A DNA stretch of 64,000 nt from Mycolicibacter virginiensis (GCF_022374935.2 NZ_CP092430.2:2108001-2172000); one strand, 5' to 3'. Positions 18,311 through 27,397 are shown, counted from the stretch's first letter. Numbers and translations: made by a program. Notes: a model not told the origin generated them from the sequence alone.

Positions 18311-20617
18311 ATGAGCGCGGTCATCAAGCGACTGCGTGACATCCGCGCAACCGATATCGCGTTCAGTGGCGGCAAGGGCGCCAACCTCGGCGAACTGCTG
18401 GCGGCCGGGCTGCCCGTACCCGACGGATTCGTCATCGGCGTCCCGGGGCATGCGGTCCCAGCGGACGTATTACGCGAGGCGATCGCCGCGCACTACCAGG
18501 TCATGGGCGATGACGTCGCCGTGGCGGTGCGCTCCTCGGCTGTGTCCGAGGACGGCGACAGTGCGTCGCATGCCGGAATCTACGAGACGGTTCTCAACGT
18601 ACGGGGCATGACGCAACTGCTTGCCGCCGTGGACCATTGCTGGACGTCGACCTCGTCCTCGCGGGCTCGCCGATACCGTGGAGCGCGGGGGCTGGAGCTC
18701 GATGTCGACATGGCCGTCGTCGTTCAGCAGCAGATCGATCCGGCCTGTGGAGGCGTCGCCTTCACCGCGGACCCCCTGAGCGGCCGTACGGACCGGGTGG
18801 TCATCGAGTTTGCGCACGGAGATGGCGGAAATGTGACCGATGGCTTGGTCACGCCCGAGCGCACGGTGGTGGACAAGAGCGGCTTGCATGTCGTCGACAC
18901 CGGGGTATTGATGCAGAAATACCCGTTGTCCCACAACCAGATTCGAAACATTGCCGAGTGTGCAGTGCGGATCGAACGGTGGTACGACTGCCCGCAGGAC
19001 ATCGAGTGGGTCGTCGATGAACAAGGTCAGGTCTGGGTTCTGCAGGCGCGGCCGGTCACCGGGGCCGACGTGGTGGCGGCCCAGGCGAGAAGCATCGAGC
19101 TATATGACCCGCCGCGAGCGCCCGAAAGTCGTTGGACCCGAGTGAACATCGGTGAAGCCGTGCCTGGCGTGCCGACGCCGCTTTCCTGGTCGATGTGGAG
19201 TGTTGGCCTCACCGAGGCGCAGCGACAAACCCAGACCCACCTCGGCGTCGTGACACAGCGCGAGAGCCGACAGGGGCAGCTTCTGACCCTCGCACGGGGC
19301 TGGCCGGTGCTGTCGGTCGACTTGCTGTTGAGCCAAGTCGCTCGGATCCCCGGCGTGGATCCGAGCGCGTTCAGCCAGCAGCTTCTCGGCGAGGCGGAAC
19401 ACGTCGATGCGGCACCGACACACGCGCGCGTCGCGACGGCATGCCGGATGGCCCTCCGCGCACCGGTCACCCTTGCGTTGCTGAATCGGCGCCTGCGCGC
19501 CGCCAGTGCGACTTCACGGCAAGCGTGGCAGCGGGATGCGTGGCGACCGGCCGACGATCCTCTGGCGCTGCTGGTCGGGGCCGCCAGGCGCTTCGAGGAG
19601 ACCTTGACCATTCACACCATGCAGACGTACCTGTGCCAAAGCCTGTACCAGGCAGTCGAGCGCGTGGCCGGCGATCTGGCGATCGACCTGCTCTCCGGCG
19701 ATGGTGACCTCCCCGAAGCGCAGCTGGCCAGGGATCTCGGTCTGCTTGCCGGCGGCGCGATCGCGCTCGACCAGTTCCTTCGCGAACACGGATTCCACGG
19801 ACCCGACGAGGGCGAGATCGCGTCCGCGTCGTGGCGGCAGAACCCGGAACCGGTGCTGCAGGCAGCACACACCTGGGCCGATGGCGGCGGTGTACGCGAT
19901 CCGCGTGTCGCGTTGGACCGCCGGCGCGATGAACGACGTCAGGCAGAGTCGGACCTGCGTGCTCTTTTGCCGCGCGCGCGGCGCGGTGCCGTCACCGGCC
20001 TGATCGCGATGGCGCGTCGAGCCCTGGTCGGTCGGGAGATCGGGAAGACCGCCTTCCTACAAGATCTTGACGTTGCCCGCCATGCGGTGTCCTTCATGGA
20101 TGCGGATGCGGTCTGGTGCACACTCGACGAACTCCGGGGGAACGTCGCGCTGTCTTCGGCGGATATCCTTGCTCGCCAACGGATTCGGTCACGATTCGCC
20201 ACACAGGAACCCCCGCTGTCGTTTGCCGGCGATCCGGGCAACCCGCCGGTCGCGGTCGGGGGACAGTCACTCATCACCGGTGCCGCTGCGAGCCCGGGCC
20301 GTGCCCGGGGACGGGCGCGGGTGGTGACCGATCCCAGCGCGTCCGTCGACCTCGGCGCTGGCGATGTACTGATCGCACGAACCACCGACCCGTCGTGGGT
20401 GGTGCGGTTCATGGCGGTGGCCGGGATGGCCATCGATGTGGGCGGCACGTTGTCGCACGCCGCGATCATCGCGCGTGAACTCGGCATACCGTGCGTCATC
20501 GGGACAGGCAACGGCACCCACGTCATCCCCGACGGCGCGTGGGTGGACATCGACGGCTCGCAGGGGACCGTGCGAATTCTCGACGTACCGCCTACCGATC
20601 GATCCGGAAACGCTTGA
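18311..20617 (+). CDS. PEP-utilising enzyme, rifampin phosphotransferase/PEP synthase-like
   Basis: The 768-residue protein has three parts: an ATP-grasp pyruvate/PEP-binding domain (1 to about 290, ending VWVLQARPVTG), a central domain of about 380 residues starting RWTRVNIGEAVPGVPTPLSW, and a C-terminal swivelling domain with GGTLSHAAIIARELGIPCVI. His716 there is the expected phospho-carrier. This order matches rifampin phosphotransferase, which inactivates rifamycins using the beta-phosphate of ATP. PEP-synthase relatives of unknown substrate share it. ATG 18311 (MSAVIKRLRDIRATDIAFSG) is preferred to the open frame from 18197. The central domain sets the substrate and cannot be judged by eye. 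Confidence 0.72.
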   Translation: MSAVIKRLRDIRATDIAFSGGKGANLGELLAAGLPVPDGFVIGVPGHAVPADVLREAIAAHYQVMGDDVAVAVRSSAVSEDGDSASHAGIYETVLNVRGMTQLLAAVDHCWTSTSSSRARRYRGARGLELDVDMAVVVQQQIDPACGGVAFTADPLSGRTDRVVIEFAHGDGGNVTDGLVTPERTVVDKSGLHVVDTGVLMQKYPLSHNQIRNIAECAVRIERWYDCPQDIEWVVDEQGQVWVLQARPVTGADVVAAQARSIELYDPPRAPESRWTRVNIGEAVPGVPTPLSWSMWSVGLTEAQRQTQTHLGVVTQRESRQGQLLTLARGWPVLSVDLLLSQVARIPGVDPSAFSQQLLGEAEHVDAAPTHARVATACRMALRAPVTLALLNRRLRAASATSRQAWQRDAWRPADDPLALLVGAARRFEETLTIHTMQTYLCQSLYQAVERVAGDLAIDLLSGDGDLPEAQLARDLGLLAGGAIALDQFLREHGFHGPDEGEIASASWRQNPEPVLQAAHTWADGGGVRDPRVALDRRRDERRQAESDLRALLPRARRGAVTGLIAMARRALVGREIGKTAFLQDLDVARHAVSFMDADAVWCTLDELRGNVALSSADILARQRIRSRFATQEPPLSFAGDPGNPPVAVGGQSLITGAAASPGRARGRARVVTDPSASVDLGAGDVLIARTTDPSWVVRFMAVAGMAIDVGGTLSHAAIIARELGIPCVIGTGNGTHVIPDGAWVDIDGSQGTVRILDVPPTDRSGNA

Positions 20618-20822
20618 CGCGCGCGCCCGCACCGGACACCAGCTCGACCCGGCTGCGCGGAACGTCGAAATGCTCTGCCAGCACCCGGATGACGGCGGCG
20701 TTCGCCTTGCCGTCCACCGCGGGCTCGCGCACGTAGACGGTCAGCTGCCCGTCGTCGTCGGTCTCGACCAGGGGGCCTTTGCGGCTGCCCGGCTTGACCT
20801 TGACGACGACGGATTCTGCCAT
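20592..20822 (-). CDS. DUF167 (YggU-like) family protein
   Basis: The 76-residue protein has the DUF167 pattern: VVVKVKPGSRKGPLVETDD, then VREPAVDGKANAAVIRVLAE, and a C-terminal SRVELVSGAGARVKRFRID. Members are small alpha/beta proteins of unknown role. Its 3' end overlaps the convergent PEP-enzyme gene by 26 bp. It lies 10 bp upstream of the thiolase stop region on the same strand, so it is not clearly in that operon. Confidence 0.88.
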   Translation of the reverse strand: MAESVVVKVKPGSRKGPLVETDDDGQLTVYVREPAVDGKANAAVIRVLAEHFDVPRSRVELVSGAGARVKRFRIDR

Positions 20823-20832
20823 CGCGGAGAAA

Positions 20833-22035
20833 CTACCGGGCGACGATCACCGACGAGCCGTGCCCGAACAGACCCTGGTTGGCGGTGACGCCCACCGTGG
20901 CGCCCTCGACCTGCCGGCCGGTGGCCTGACCGCGCAGCTGCCAGGTCAGCTCGCACACCTGGGCGATGGCCTGCGCCGGGATCGCCTCGCCGAAGCAGGC
21001 AAGCCCACCGGACGGGTTCACCGGCACCCGGCCGCCGATGGTGGTGGCGCCGCTGCGCAGCAGCTGCTCGCCTTCACCCTTGGCGCACAGGCCCAGGTGC
21101 TCGTACCAGTCGATCTCCAGCGCGGTGGACAGGTCGTAGACCTCGGCGAGGCTGACGTCCTCGGGGCCGATCCCGGCCTCGGCGTAGGCCGCATCCAGGA
21201 TCTGGTCCTTGAACACCCGCTCCGGGGCCGCCACCACGGCGGTGGAATCGGTTGCGATGTCCGGCAATTCGGGCAGGTGCTGCGGGTAGCGGGGGGTCAC
21301 GGTGGACACCGCCCGCACCGACGGCACACCGTCGAGCGAACCCAGGTGCTTGCGGGCGAATTCCGCGCTGGCCACGATCAACGCGGCCGCACCGTCGGAG
21401 GTGGCGCAGATGTCGAGCTGGCGCAGCGGGTCGGAGACCACCGGGCTGGCCAGCACGTCGGCAACCGCGGATTCCTTGCGGTAGCGGGCATTCGGGTTGC
21501 TCAGGCCGTGGCGAGAGTTCTTCACCTTCACCTGCGCGAAGTCCTCGGAGGTGGCGCCGTAGAGGTCCATCCGGCGGCGCGCCAGCAGCGCGAAGTACAC
21601 CGGGTTCATCGCGCCGATCAGGTGGAACCGCTGCCAGTCCGGGTCGTTCTTGCGCTCGCCGCCGACCGGGGCGAAGGCGCCCTTGGGGGTGGTGTCGGCG
21701 CCGATCACCAGCGCCACGTCGCAGAAGCCGGCCAGGATCTGGGCCCGGGCGCTCTGCAGGGCCTGCGAACCGGAGGCGCAGGCGGCGTAGGACGACGACA
21801 CCGGAACCCCGTTCCAGCCCAGCTTCTGGGCGAACGTCGAACCGGCGATGAAGCCCGGGTAGCCGTTGCGGATGGTGTCCGCGCCGGCGATGAACTGGAT
21901 CTGCTGCGCGTTCAGGCCGGCGTCGGCCAGCGCGGCACGGGCGGCGACCACCCCGTACTCGGTGAAGTCGCGGCCCCACTTGCCCCACGGGTGCATTCCC
22001 GCACCCAGGATGTACAGCGGCTCAGGAGCACTCAT
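20833..22035 (-). CDS. Thiolase-like protein (lipid-transfer type), Rv1627c-like
   Basis: The 400-residue protein has a thiolase fold with the nucleophile Cys86 in SSYAACASGSQALQSA. The C-terminal motif is NPSGGLACFGEAIPAQAIAQ, and the final NQGLFGHGSSVIV replaces the usual thiolase GxG-Cys motif, as in SCP-x/nonspecific lipid-transfer members. Such proteins act with a DUF35 partner, often in acyl-CoA or sterol side-chain degradation. The start at 22035 overlaps the DUF35 stop (ATGA), supporting a complex. It matches Rv1627c. Confidence 0.88.
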   Translation of the reverse strand: MSAPEPLYILGAGMHPWGKWGRDFTEYGVVAARAALADAGLNAQQIQFIAGADTIRNGYPGFIAGSTFAQKLGWNGVPVSSSYAACASGSQALQSARAQILAGFCDVALVIGADTTPKGAFAPVGGERKNDPDWQRFHLIGAMNPVYFALLARRRMDLYGATSEDFAQVKVKNSRHGLSNPNARYRKESAVADVLASPVVSDPLRQLDICATSDGAAALIVASAEFARKHLGSLDGVPSVRAVSTVTPRYPQHLPELPDIATDSTAVVAAPERVFKDQILDAAYAEAGIGPEDVSLAEVYDLSTALEIDWYEHLGLCAKGEGEQLLRSGATTIGGRVPVNPSGGLACFGEAIPAQAIAQVCELTWQLRGQATGRQVEGATVGVTANQGLFGHGSSVIVAR

Positions 22036-22475
22036 GCGTCCACCTTCTTCCACGCGTAGACGGTGCGCGTCACGCCGTTGTCGTCGGTGTAGAGCGGCAT
22101 GGTGGTCAGTTCCATCTCCATGCCGACCTTCAAGTCCGCGGCCAGGGTGCCTTCGACGACCTTGCCCAGCACGATCAGGCCCTCGTCGGCCAGTTCCACC
22201 GCGGCGATCGCGAACGGCTCGAACGGGTCGCTCGGCGGGTAAGGAGACGGCGGGAGGTACCGGTTCTCGGTGTAGCTCCAGATCTTGCCGCGCCGCGACA
22301 GCGCGACCGGCTCCAACACGTCGCCGTCGCAGGCGGGGTTGGGGCAGTTGTTCTCACGCGGCGGGAACACATAGGTGCCGCACTGCGGACACTTGGCGCC
22401 GGTCAGGTGGGGGAGGCCGGCGTCGTCGGTGGCGAACCACCCGTCGATGGCCGGCTGCGAGGCTACATCTGGCAC
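22032..22475 (-). CDS. DUF35 OB-fold / zinc-ribbon partner of the thiolase, Rv1628c-like
   Basis: The protein has an N-terminal rubredoxin-like zinc ribbon with CPQC and CPNPAC (GTYVFPPRENN between them), followed by an OB-fold segment KIWSYTENRYLPPSPYPPSD. DUF35 proteins bind the paired thiolase and hold the acyl-CoA channel. I start it at the GTG 22475 (VPDVASQPAIDGW), giving 147 residues; the frame is open further upstream but that part reads as noise. It overlaps the thiolase start. Confidence 0.85.
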   Translation of the reverse strand: MPDVASQPAIDGWFATDDAGLPHLTGAKCPQCGTYVFPPRENNCPNPACDGDVLEPVALSRRGKIWSYTENRYLPPSPYPPSDPFEPFAIAAVELADEGLIVLGKVVEGTLAADLKVGMEMELTTMPLYTDDNGVTRTVYAWKKVDA

Positions 22476-22524
22476 CCGGTCAGCGTACCCAACCCGAACG
22501 GCGAAACTGAAACGTGTTCTAAGT

Positions 22525-23667
22525 TCAGACCCGCGCCCGGTCGGCTCCGGTGTCGCGCCGGTAGGCGGCGGCCACCCGGGCCAGGCTGTCCGACCGCAGG
22601 ATGGCCCCACTGCGGTGCATCTCGCGGTTGGCGGCCACCACCGCTGCGGTCGCTTCCCGGCGGTGCTCCTCATAGACCCGCAGGCCGGTGTCCGGATGCG
22701 CTGCCAGGCTGTCTGCCAGGGCGCGCGCGTCCAAGATGGCCTGCGATCCGCCGTTGGCGCCCACCGGATACATCGGGTGCGCCGCGTCGCCCAGCAGGGT
22801 TACCCGACCACGGCCCCACCACGGCAGCGGATCGCGATCGACCATCGGGTATTCCAGCGGGTCAGCGGTGCGTCCCACCAGGTCGACGACGTCGAGCCAC
22901 CCCACCTTCCAGCCGTCCAGGTAGGCCAACACCTGATCGGCGTCGCACCGCTGGTTCCAGCGTGCAGTGCCCGGCAGTGGCCCGGGTGGGGCTTCGGGCA
23001 CCAGCAGCACCCAGTTGATCAGGCCGGAGCCGATCCGGTAGATCACCAACTCGATGCCGTCGTCGGCCTTGACGATCGCCATGGTCCGCCCGTCCAGGTA
23101 CGGCTCGCCCGGTGCGGCGCCGCGCCACATCCGCACCCCCGACCACCGCAGTTCGTCGCCGGCGGGGTGCAACTGGGCGCGCACCGCCGAATGAATCCCG
23201 TCGGCACCCACCAGGACGGAACCCGCCAGCTCGTCATCACCCAGCTGCACCCGCACCGCGTCGCCGTCGTCGACGAACCCGGTGACCCGGGATCCGGTGC
23301 GTATTGCGCCCGCCCCCAACCGCTCCCGCACGGCGTCGAGCAACAACAGCTGCAGGTCCCCGCGATGCACCGAGTACTGCGGGAATTCGTAGCCGCCCGC
23401 CAACCCTCGCGGTTCACGGAACAGTTCCCGGCCGCGAGTGTCGAAGTACGCCAGCGATGTCGGCGCCACCGCCAGCGCCGACAGCCGCTCGCCCAGCCCC
23501 AGCGCGAACACCTCGCGGACGGCGTGCGGCAGCAGGTTGATGCCGACGCCCAGCGGTCGCAGCTCCCGAGCGCTTTCGACGACGGTCGCGGGGATCGCAC
23601 AGGCGTGCAGGGTCAGTGCGGTGGTCAATCCGCCGATGCCGGCTCCGGCGATCACAACGTCTGTCAT
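22525..23667 (-). CDS. FAD-dependent (class A) monooxygenase
   Basis: The 380-residue enzyme has the FAD-binding GAGIGGLTTALTL at residues 7-19, the DG motif VLVGADGIHSAVRA near 160, and the second FAD motif GDAAHPMYPVGANGG near 292. These mark group A flavoprotein hydroxylases of the salicylate or 3-hydroxybenzoate type, which use NAD(P)H and oxygen on aromatic rings. It diverges from a LysR regulator across 70 bp, the usual layout for an inducible catabolic gene. The substrate is unknown. Confidence 0.88.
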   Translation of the reverse strand: MTDVVIAGAGIGGLTTALTLHACAIPATVVESARELRPLGVGINLLPHAVREVFALGLGERLSALAVAPTSLAYFDTRGRELFREPRGLAGGYEFPQYSVHRGDLQLLLLDAVRERLGAGAIRTGSRVTGFVDDGDAVRVQLGDDELAGSVLVGADGIHSAVRAQLHPAGDELRWSGVRMWRGAAPGEPYLDGRTMAIVKADDGIELVIYRIGSGLINWVLLVPEAPPGPLPGTARWNQRCDADQVLAYLDGWKVGWLDVVDLVGRTADPLEYPMVDRDPLPWWGRGRVTLLGDAAHPMYPVGANGGSQAILDARALADSLAAHPDTGLRVYEEHRREATAAVVAANREMHRSGAILRSDSLARVAAAYRRDTGADRARV

Positions 23668-23687
23668 GACTTCAGCGTCCTGGCCCG

Positions 23688-23727
23688 GAAACTATAAGTC
23701 CAATATCTGTTTAGTCCAGAAACTATA
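23688..23727. promoter_or_regulatory. Repeats in the monooxygenase/LysR divergent promoter
   Basis: GAAACTATA occurs twice (23688-23696 and 23719-23727), 31 bp apart, about three helical turns. AGTCCA also occurs twice (23697-23702 and 23713-23718). The region is AT-rich against a GC-rich background, fitting LysR binding and activation sites. Confidence 0.5.
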
Positions 23728-23737
23728 TTCATCGCTT

Positions 23738-24628
23738 ATGGAACTGCGACAGCTCGAATACTTCGTGGCGGTGGTCGAGGAAGCCAACTTCACCCGCGCG
23801 GCGCAACGGGTGCATGTGGCGCAGCCGGCGGTCAGCGCCCAGATCGGGCGGCTGGAGCGAGAACTCGGCCAGCGGCTGCTGGACCGCTCCCGCCGGGAGG
23901 TCCGCCCGACGGCGGCCGGCGCGGCGGTGCTCCCGTACGCCAAGGCCGCGTTGGCGGCGGTGGATGACGTGCGGCTGGCCGTCGACGAGCTCAGCCGGCT
24001 GGTGCGCGGCACGGTTACGATCGGCACCGTCACCGCCCATCCCGTCGACGTGCCCGGGCTGCTCGCCGAGTTTCACGCCGAGTATCCGAACGTCGAAATC
24101 ACCCTCAGCACAGCTAATTCCGATGAGCTGATCGAGGCGGTTCGCGGCGGCGACTTGGACGTGGCGATCGTCTCGGTCGGTCCCGGCGAGCAACCCGCCG
24201 GGCTGGACATCGAGGTGGTCACCGACGAGCCCGTCGATGCCGCGGTGAGCCCGGCCGACGAGCTGGCCGGACATGCCACGGTCAGCCTCGCGCAGTTGGC
24301 GCGGCGGCCGCTGATCACCCTGCCGGTCGGCACCGGCATCCGCCGCCAGCTCGATCAGGCCTGCGCTGCGGTCGGCGTCTCGCCCCGGATCGCGTTTGAG
24401 GCCAGCACCCCGCAGGCGCTGGCCGAGCTCGCCGAGCGTGGGCTCGGGGTCGCGATCCTGCCGCGCTCGATGGCTCGCTGCCGCCCGGGCCTGCACCCAC
24501 TGCGGCTGACACCGGAGCTGCGGGGCCGGCTGGTGTTGGCCTGGCGTGCGTCGGGACCGCGCAGCCCCGCCGCCCGGGTGCTCGTCGACAGGGCGCGGCA
24601 GTTACTGGGTGTCGGGGCGGGTGCCTAG
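23738..24628 (+). CDS. LysR-family transcriptional regulator
   Basis: The 296-residue protein begins MELRQLEYFVAVVEEANFTR and continues AAQRVHVAQPAVSAQIGRLE, the LysR winged helix-turn-helix, with a two-lobed effector domain from about residue 90. The frame is open for 100 codons upstream, but ATG 23738 is set by family alignment. It probably controls the divergent monooxygenase in response to an aromatic inducer. It ends 10 nt before polA. Confidence 0.92.
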   Translation: MELRQLEYFVAVVEEANFTRAAQRVHVAQPAVSAQIGRLERELGQRLLDRSRREVRPTAAGAAVLPYAKAALAAVDDVRLAVDELSRLVRGTVTIGTVTAHPVDVPGLLAEFHAEYPNVEITLSTANSDELIEAVRGGDLDVAIVSVGPGEQPAGLDIEVVTDEPVDAAVSPADELAGHATVSLAQLARRPLITLPVGTGIRRQLDQACAAVGVSPRIAFEASTPQALAELAERGLGVAILPRSMARCRPGLHPLRLTPELRGRLVLAWRASGPRSPAARVLVDRARQLLGVGAGA

Positions 24629-24631
24629 AGT
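24626..24631 (+). promoter_or_regulatory. -10 box of leaderless polA
   Basis: TAGAGT overlaps the lysR stop codon and lies 7 nt before the polA GTG, so polA mRNA probably starts at its first codon. Confidence 0.5.
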
Positions 24632-24638
24632 TGGGTCC

Positions 24639-27335
24639 GTGAGTCAGACCAAACCCACGCTGCTGCTTCTGGACGGAAACTCGCTGGCGTATCGCGCGTT
24701 CTATGCCCTGCCCGCGGAGAACTTCAAGACACGCAGCGGCCTGACGACCAACGCGGTCTACGGGTTCACCGCGATGCTGATCAACCTGCTGCGCGACGAG
24801 AATCCCACCCACATTGCTGCCGCGTTCGACGTGTCGCGGCAGACGTTCCGCTCCGAGCGCTTCCCGGAATACAAGGCCACCCGCTCGTCGACCCCCGATG
24901 AGTTCCGCGGCCAGATCGATATCACCAAGGAGGTGCTGGCCGCGCTGGGCATCACCACGCTGTCTGAACCCGGCTTTGAAGCCGACGACCTGATCGCCAC
25001 CCTGGCCACCCAAGCCGACGCCGAGGGCTACCGGGTGCTGGTGGTCACCGGCGACCGCGACGCTCTGCAGCTGGTCAACGAGAACGTCACCGTGCTCTAC
25101 CCCCGCAAGGGCGTCAGCGACCTGACCCGCTTCACCCCGGACGCCGTCGTCGAGAAGTACGGCCTGACCCCGGCGCAGTACCCCGACTTCGCCGCGCTGC
25201 GCGGCGACCCCAGCGACAACCTGCCGGGCATCCCCGGGGTGGGGGAGAAGACCGCGTCGAAGTGGATCACCGAATACGGCTCCCTGCAGGGGCTGGTGGA
25301 CCAGGTCGACACCGTCAAGGGCAAGGTCGGAGATGCGTTGCGCGCCAACCTGTCCACCGTGATCCTCAACCGCGAGCTGACCGATCTGGTCCGCAACGTG
25401 CCGCTTGCCCAGACGCCGGACACCCTGCGACTGGTGCCGTGGGACCGTGAGCAGATCCATCAGCTCTTCGACGACCTCGAGTTCCGGGTGCTGCGTGACC
25501 GGCTGTTCGAGACGCTCTCCACCGCCGGTGGTGCGGTGCCCGAAGCCGAGGAGGGCTTCGAGGTGCGCGGCGGTGCCCTGGAGCCGGGGACGGTCGGCTC
25601 GTGGCTGGCCGAACACGCCGCCGATGGCCGGCGCACCGGGCTGGCCGTGATCGGCACCCACCGCAGCTTCGACAGCGACGCGACCGCGCTGGCCCTGGCC
25701 TCGGCGGACGGCGAAGGCGGCTACATCGACACCGCGGCGCTGACCGCCGAGGACGACGCCGCACTGGGCGCCTGGCTGGCCGACCCGGCCAAGCCCAAGG
25801 CGCTGCACGAGGCCAAGCTGGCCATCCACGACCTGGCCGGGCGCGGCTGGACCCTGGACGGCGTCACCTCTGACACCGCCCTGGCCGCTTACCTGGTGCG
25901 GCCCGGCCAGCGCAGCTTCAGCCTCGACGACCTCTCGGTGCGTTACCTGCGCCGGGAATTGCGTGCCGAATCCGATGAACAGCAACAGCTTTCGCTCCTG
26001 GATGACACCGAGGGTGTCGACGATCAGGCCGTGCAGACCGCGATCCTGCGGGCCCGGGCCGTCAATGACCTGGCCGACGCGCTGGATCTTGAGCTGGCCC
26101 GTATCGACTCGTCCGGACTGCTCGCCGACATCGAGCTGCCCCTGCAGCGGGTGCTTGCCGAGCTGGAGACCGCCGGGATCGGTGTGGACCTCGATCACCT
26201 GAGCCAGCTGCAGAGCCGGTTCGGTGACCAGATTCGCGACGCGGCCGAGGCCGCGTACGCGGTGATCGGCAAGCAGATCAATCTCGGATCGCCCAAGCAG
26301 CTGCAGGTGGTGCTCTTCGACGAATTGGGCATGCCCAAGACCAAGAAGACCAAGACCGGTTACACCACCGACGCCGACGCGCTGCAGACCCTGTTCGACA
26401 AGACCGGTCATCCGTTCCTGGAGCACCTGCTGACCCACCGCGACGTCACCCGGCTGAAGGTGACGGTCGACGGATTGCTGAAATCGGTTGCCTCCGATGG
26501 CCGGATCCACACGACGCTGAATCAGACGATCGCGGCGACCGGCAGGCTGTCGTCCACCGACCCCAACCTGCAGAACATCCCGATCCGCACCGATGCCGGC
26601 CGCCAGATCCGCGACGGCTTCGTGGTGGGCGAGGGTTACCCCGAGCTGATGACGGTCGACTACAGCCAGATCGAGATGCGCATCATGGCGCACCTGTCGG
26701 CCGACGAGGGCCTTATCGAGGCGTTCAACACCGGCGAAGACCTGCACTCGTTCGTCGGGTCGCGGGCGTTCTCGGTGCCCATCGACGAGGTGACCCCGGA
26801 CATGCGCCGCCGCGTCAAGGCAATGTCCTACGGCCTGGCCTACGGGTTGAGTGCCTACGGGCTGGCCTCCCAGCTCAAGATCTCCACCGAAGAGGCCAAA
26901 GAGCAGATGGACGCCTACTTCGACCGGTTCGGCCGGGTCCGCGACTATCTGCACGAGGTGGTCGAGCAGGCCCGCAAGGACGGCTACACCTCCACCGTGC
27001 TGGGCCGGCGGCGCTACCTGCCGGAACTGGACAGCAGCAACCGCCAGGTCCGGGAGTCCGCCGAGCGGGCCGCGCTCAACGCCCCGATCCAGGGCAGTGC
27101 GGCCGACATCATCAAGGTCGCGATGATCAACGTCGATCAGGCCCTCAAGGCCTCCACCCTGCGGTCGCGAATGCTGCTACAGGTGCATGACGAATTGCTG
27201 TTCGAGGTGGCCGACGGCGAACGTGAGCCGCTGGAGGCGCTGGTGCGCGACAAGATGGGCAGCGCCTATCCGCTCAGCGTTCCGCTGGAGGTCGCGGTGG
27301 GGTACGGGCGATCCTGGGACGCCGCCGCGCACTAG
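24639..27335 (+). CDS. polA: DNA polymerase I
   Basis: PolA fills gaps in excision repair and removes RNA primers. The 898-residue protein has an N-terminal 5' nuclease domain (LLLLDGNSLAYRAFYALP through about 310), a degenerate 3'-5' exonuclease-like domain lacking the usual acidic set, and the polymerase domain. Motif A is MTVDYSQIEMRIMAHLS near 671, motif B RRVKAMSYGLAYGLS near 725, and motif C LLQVHDELLFE near 848. GTG 24639 (VSQTKPTLLLLDGN) follows a -10 box by 7 nt. It matches Rv1629. Confidence 0.98.
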   Translation: MSQTKPTLLLLDGNSLAYRAFYALPAENFKTRSGLTTNAVYGFTAMLINLLRDENPTHIAAAFDVSRQTFRSERFPEYKATRSSTPDEFRGQIDITKEVLAALGITTLSEPGFEADDLIATLATQADAEGYRVLVVTGDRDALQLVNENVTVLYPRKGVSDLTRFTPDAVVEKYGLTPAQYPDFAALRGDPSDNLPGIPGVGEKTASKWITEYGSLQGLVDQVDTVKGKVGDALRANLSTVILNRELTDLVRNVPLAQTPDTLRLVPWDREQIHQLFDDLEFRVLRDRLFETLSTAGGAVPEAEEGFEVRGGALEPGTVGSWLAEHAADGRRTGLAVIGTHRSFDSDATALALASADGEGGYIDTAALTAEDDAALGAWLADPAKPKALHEAKLAIHDLAGRGWTLDGVTSDTALAAYLVRPGQRSFSLDDLSVRYLRRELRAESDEQQQLSLLDDTEGVDDQAVQTAILRARAVNDLADALDLELARIDSSGLLADIELPLQRVLAELETAGIGVDLDHLSQLQSRFGDQIRDAAEAAYAVIGKQINLGSPKQLQVVLFDELGMPKTKKTKTGYTTDADALQTLFDKTGHPFLEHLLTHRDVTRLKVTVDGLLKSVASDGRIHTTLNQTIAATGRLSSTDPNLQNIPIRTDAGRQIRDGFVVGEGYPELMTVDYSQIEMRIMAHLSADEGLIEAFNTGEDLHSFVGSRAFSVPIDEVTPDMRRRVKAMSYGLAYGLSAYGLASQLKISTEEAKEQMDAYFDRFGRVRDYLHEVVEQARKDGYTSTVLGRRRYLPELDSSNRQVRESAERAALNAPIQGSAADIIKVAMINVDQALKASTLRSRMLLQVHDELLFEVADGEREPLEALVRDKMGSAYPLSVPLEVAVGYGRSWDAAAH

Positions 27336-27376
27336 GCGTCGCCTCATCGGCGGTGGCCGGTGTCAGCCCCGAACGC

Positions 27377-27397
27377 TATAATCGAACGTATGTTCGA
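27377..27397 (+). promoter_or_regulatory. -10 box and LexA SOS box at the HNH gene start
   Basis: A consensus TATAAT (27377-27382) runs into TCGAAC-GTAT-GTTCGA (27382-27397), a perfect match to the mycobacterial LexA box (TCGAAC-N4-GTTCGA). The ATG at 27390 lies inside the box, 7 nt past the -10, so the mRNA is probably leaderless and LexA would cover both the transcription start and the start codon. Confidence 0.88.

Noticed and set aside
24315..26954. 879-codon minus-strand frame opposite polA.
   Set aside because: It is an antisense shadow of the polymerase; no domain motifs and no ribosome site.
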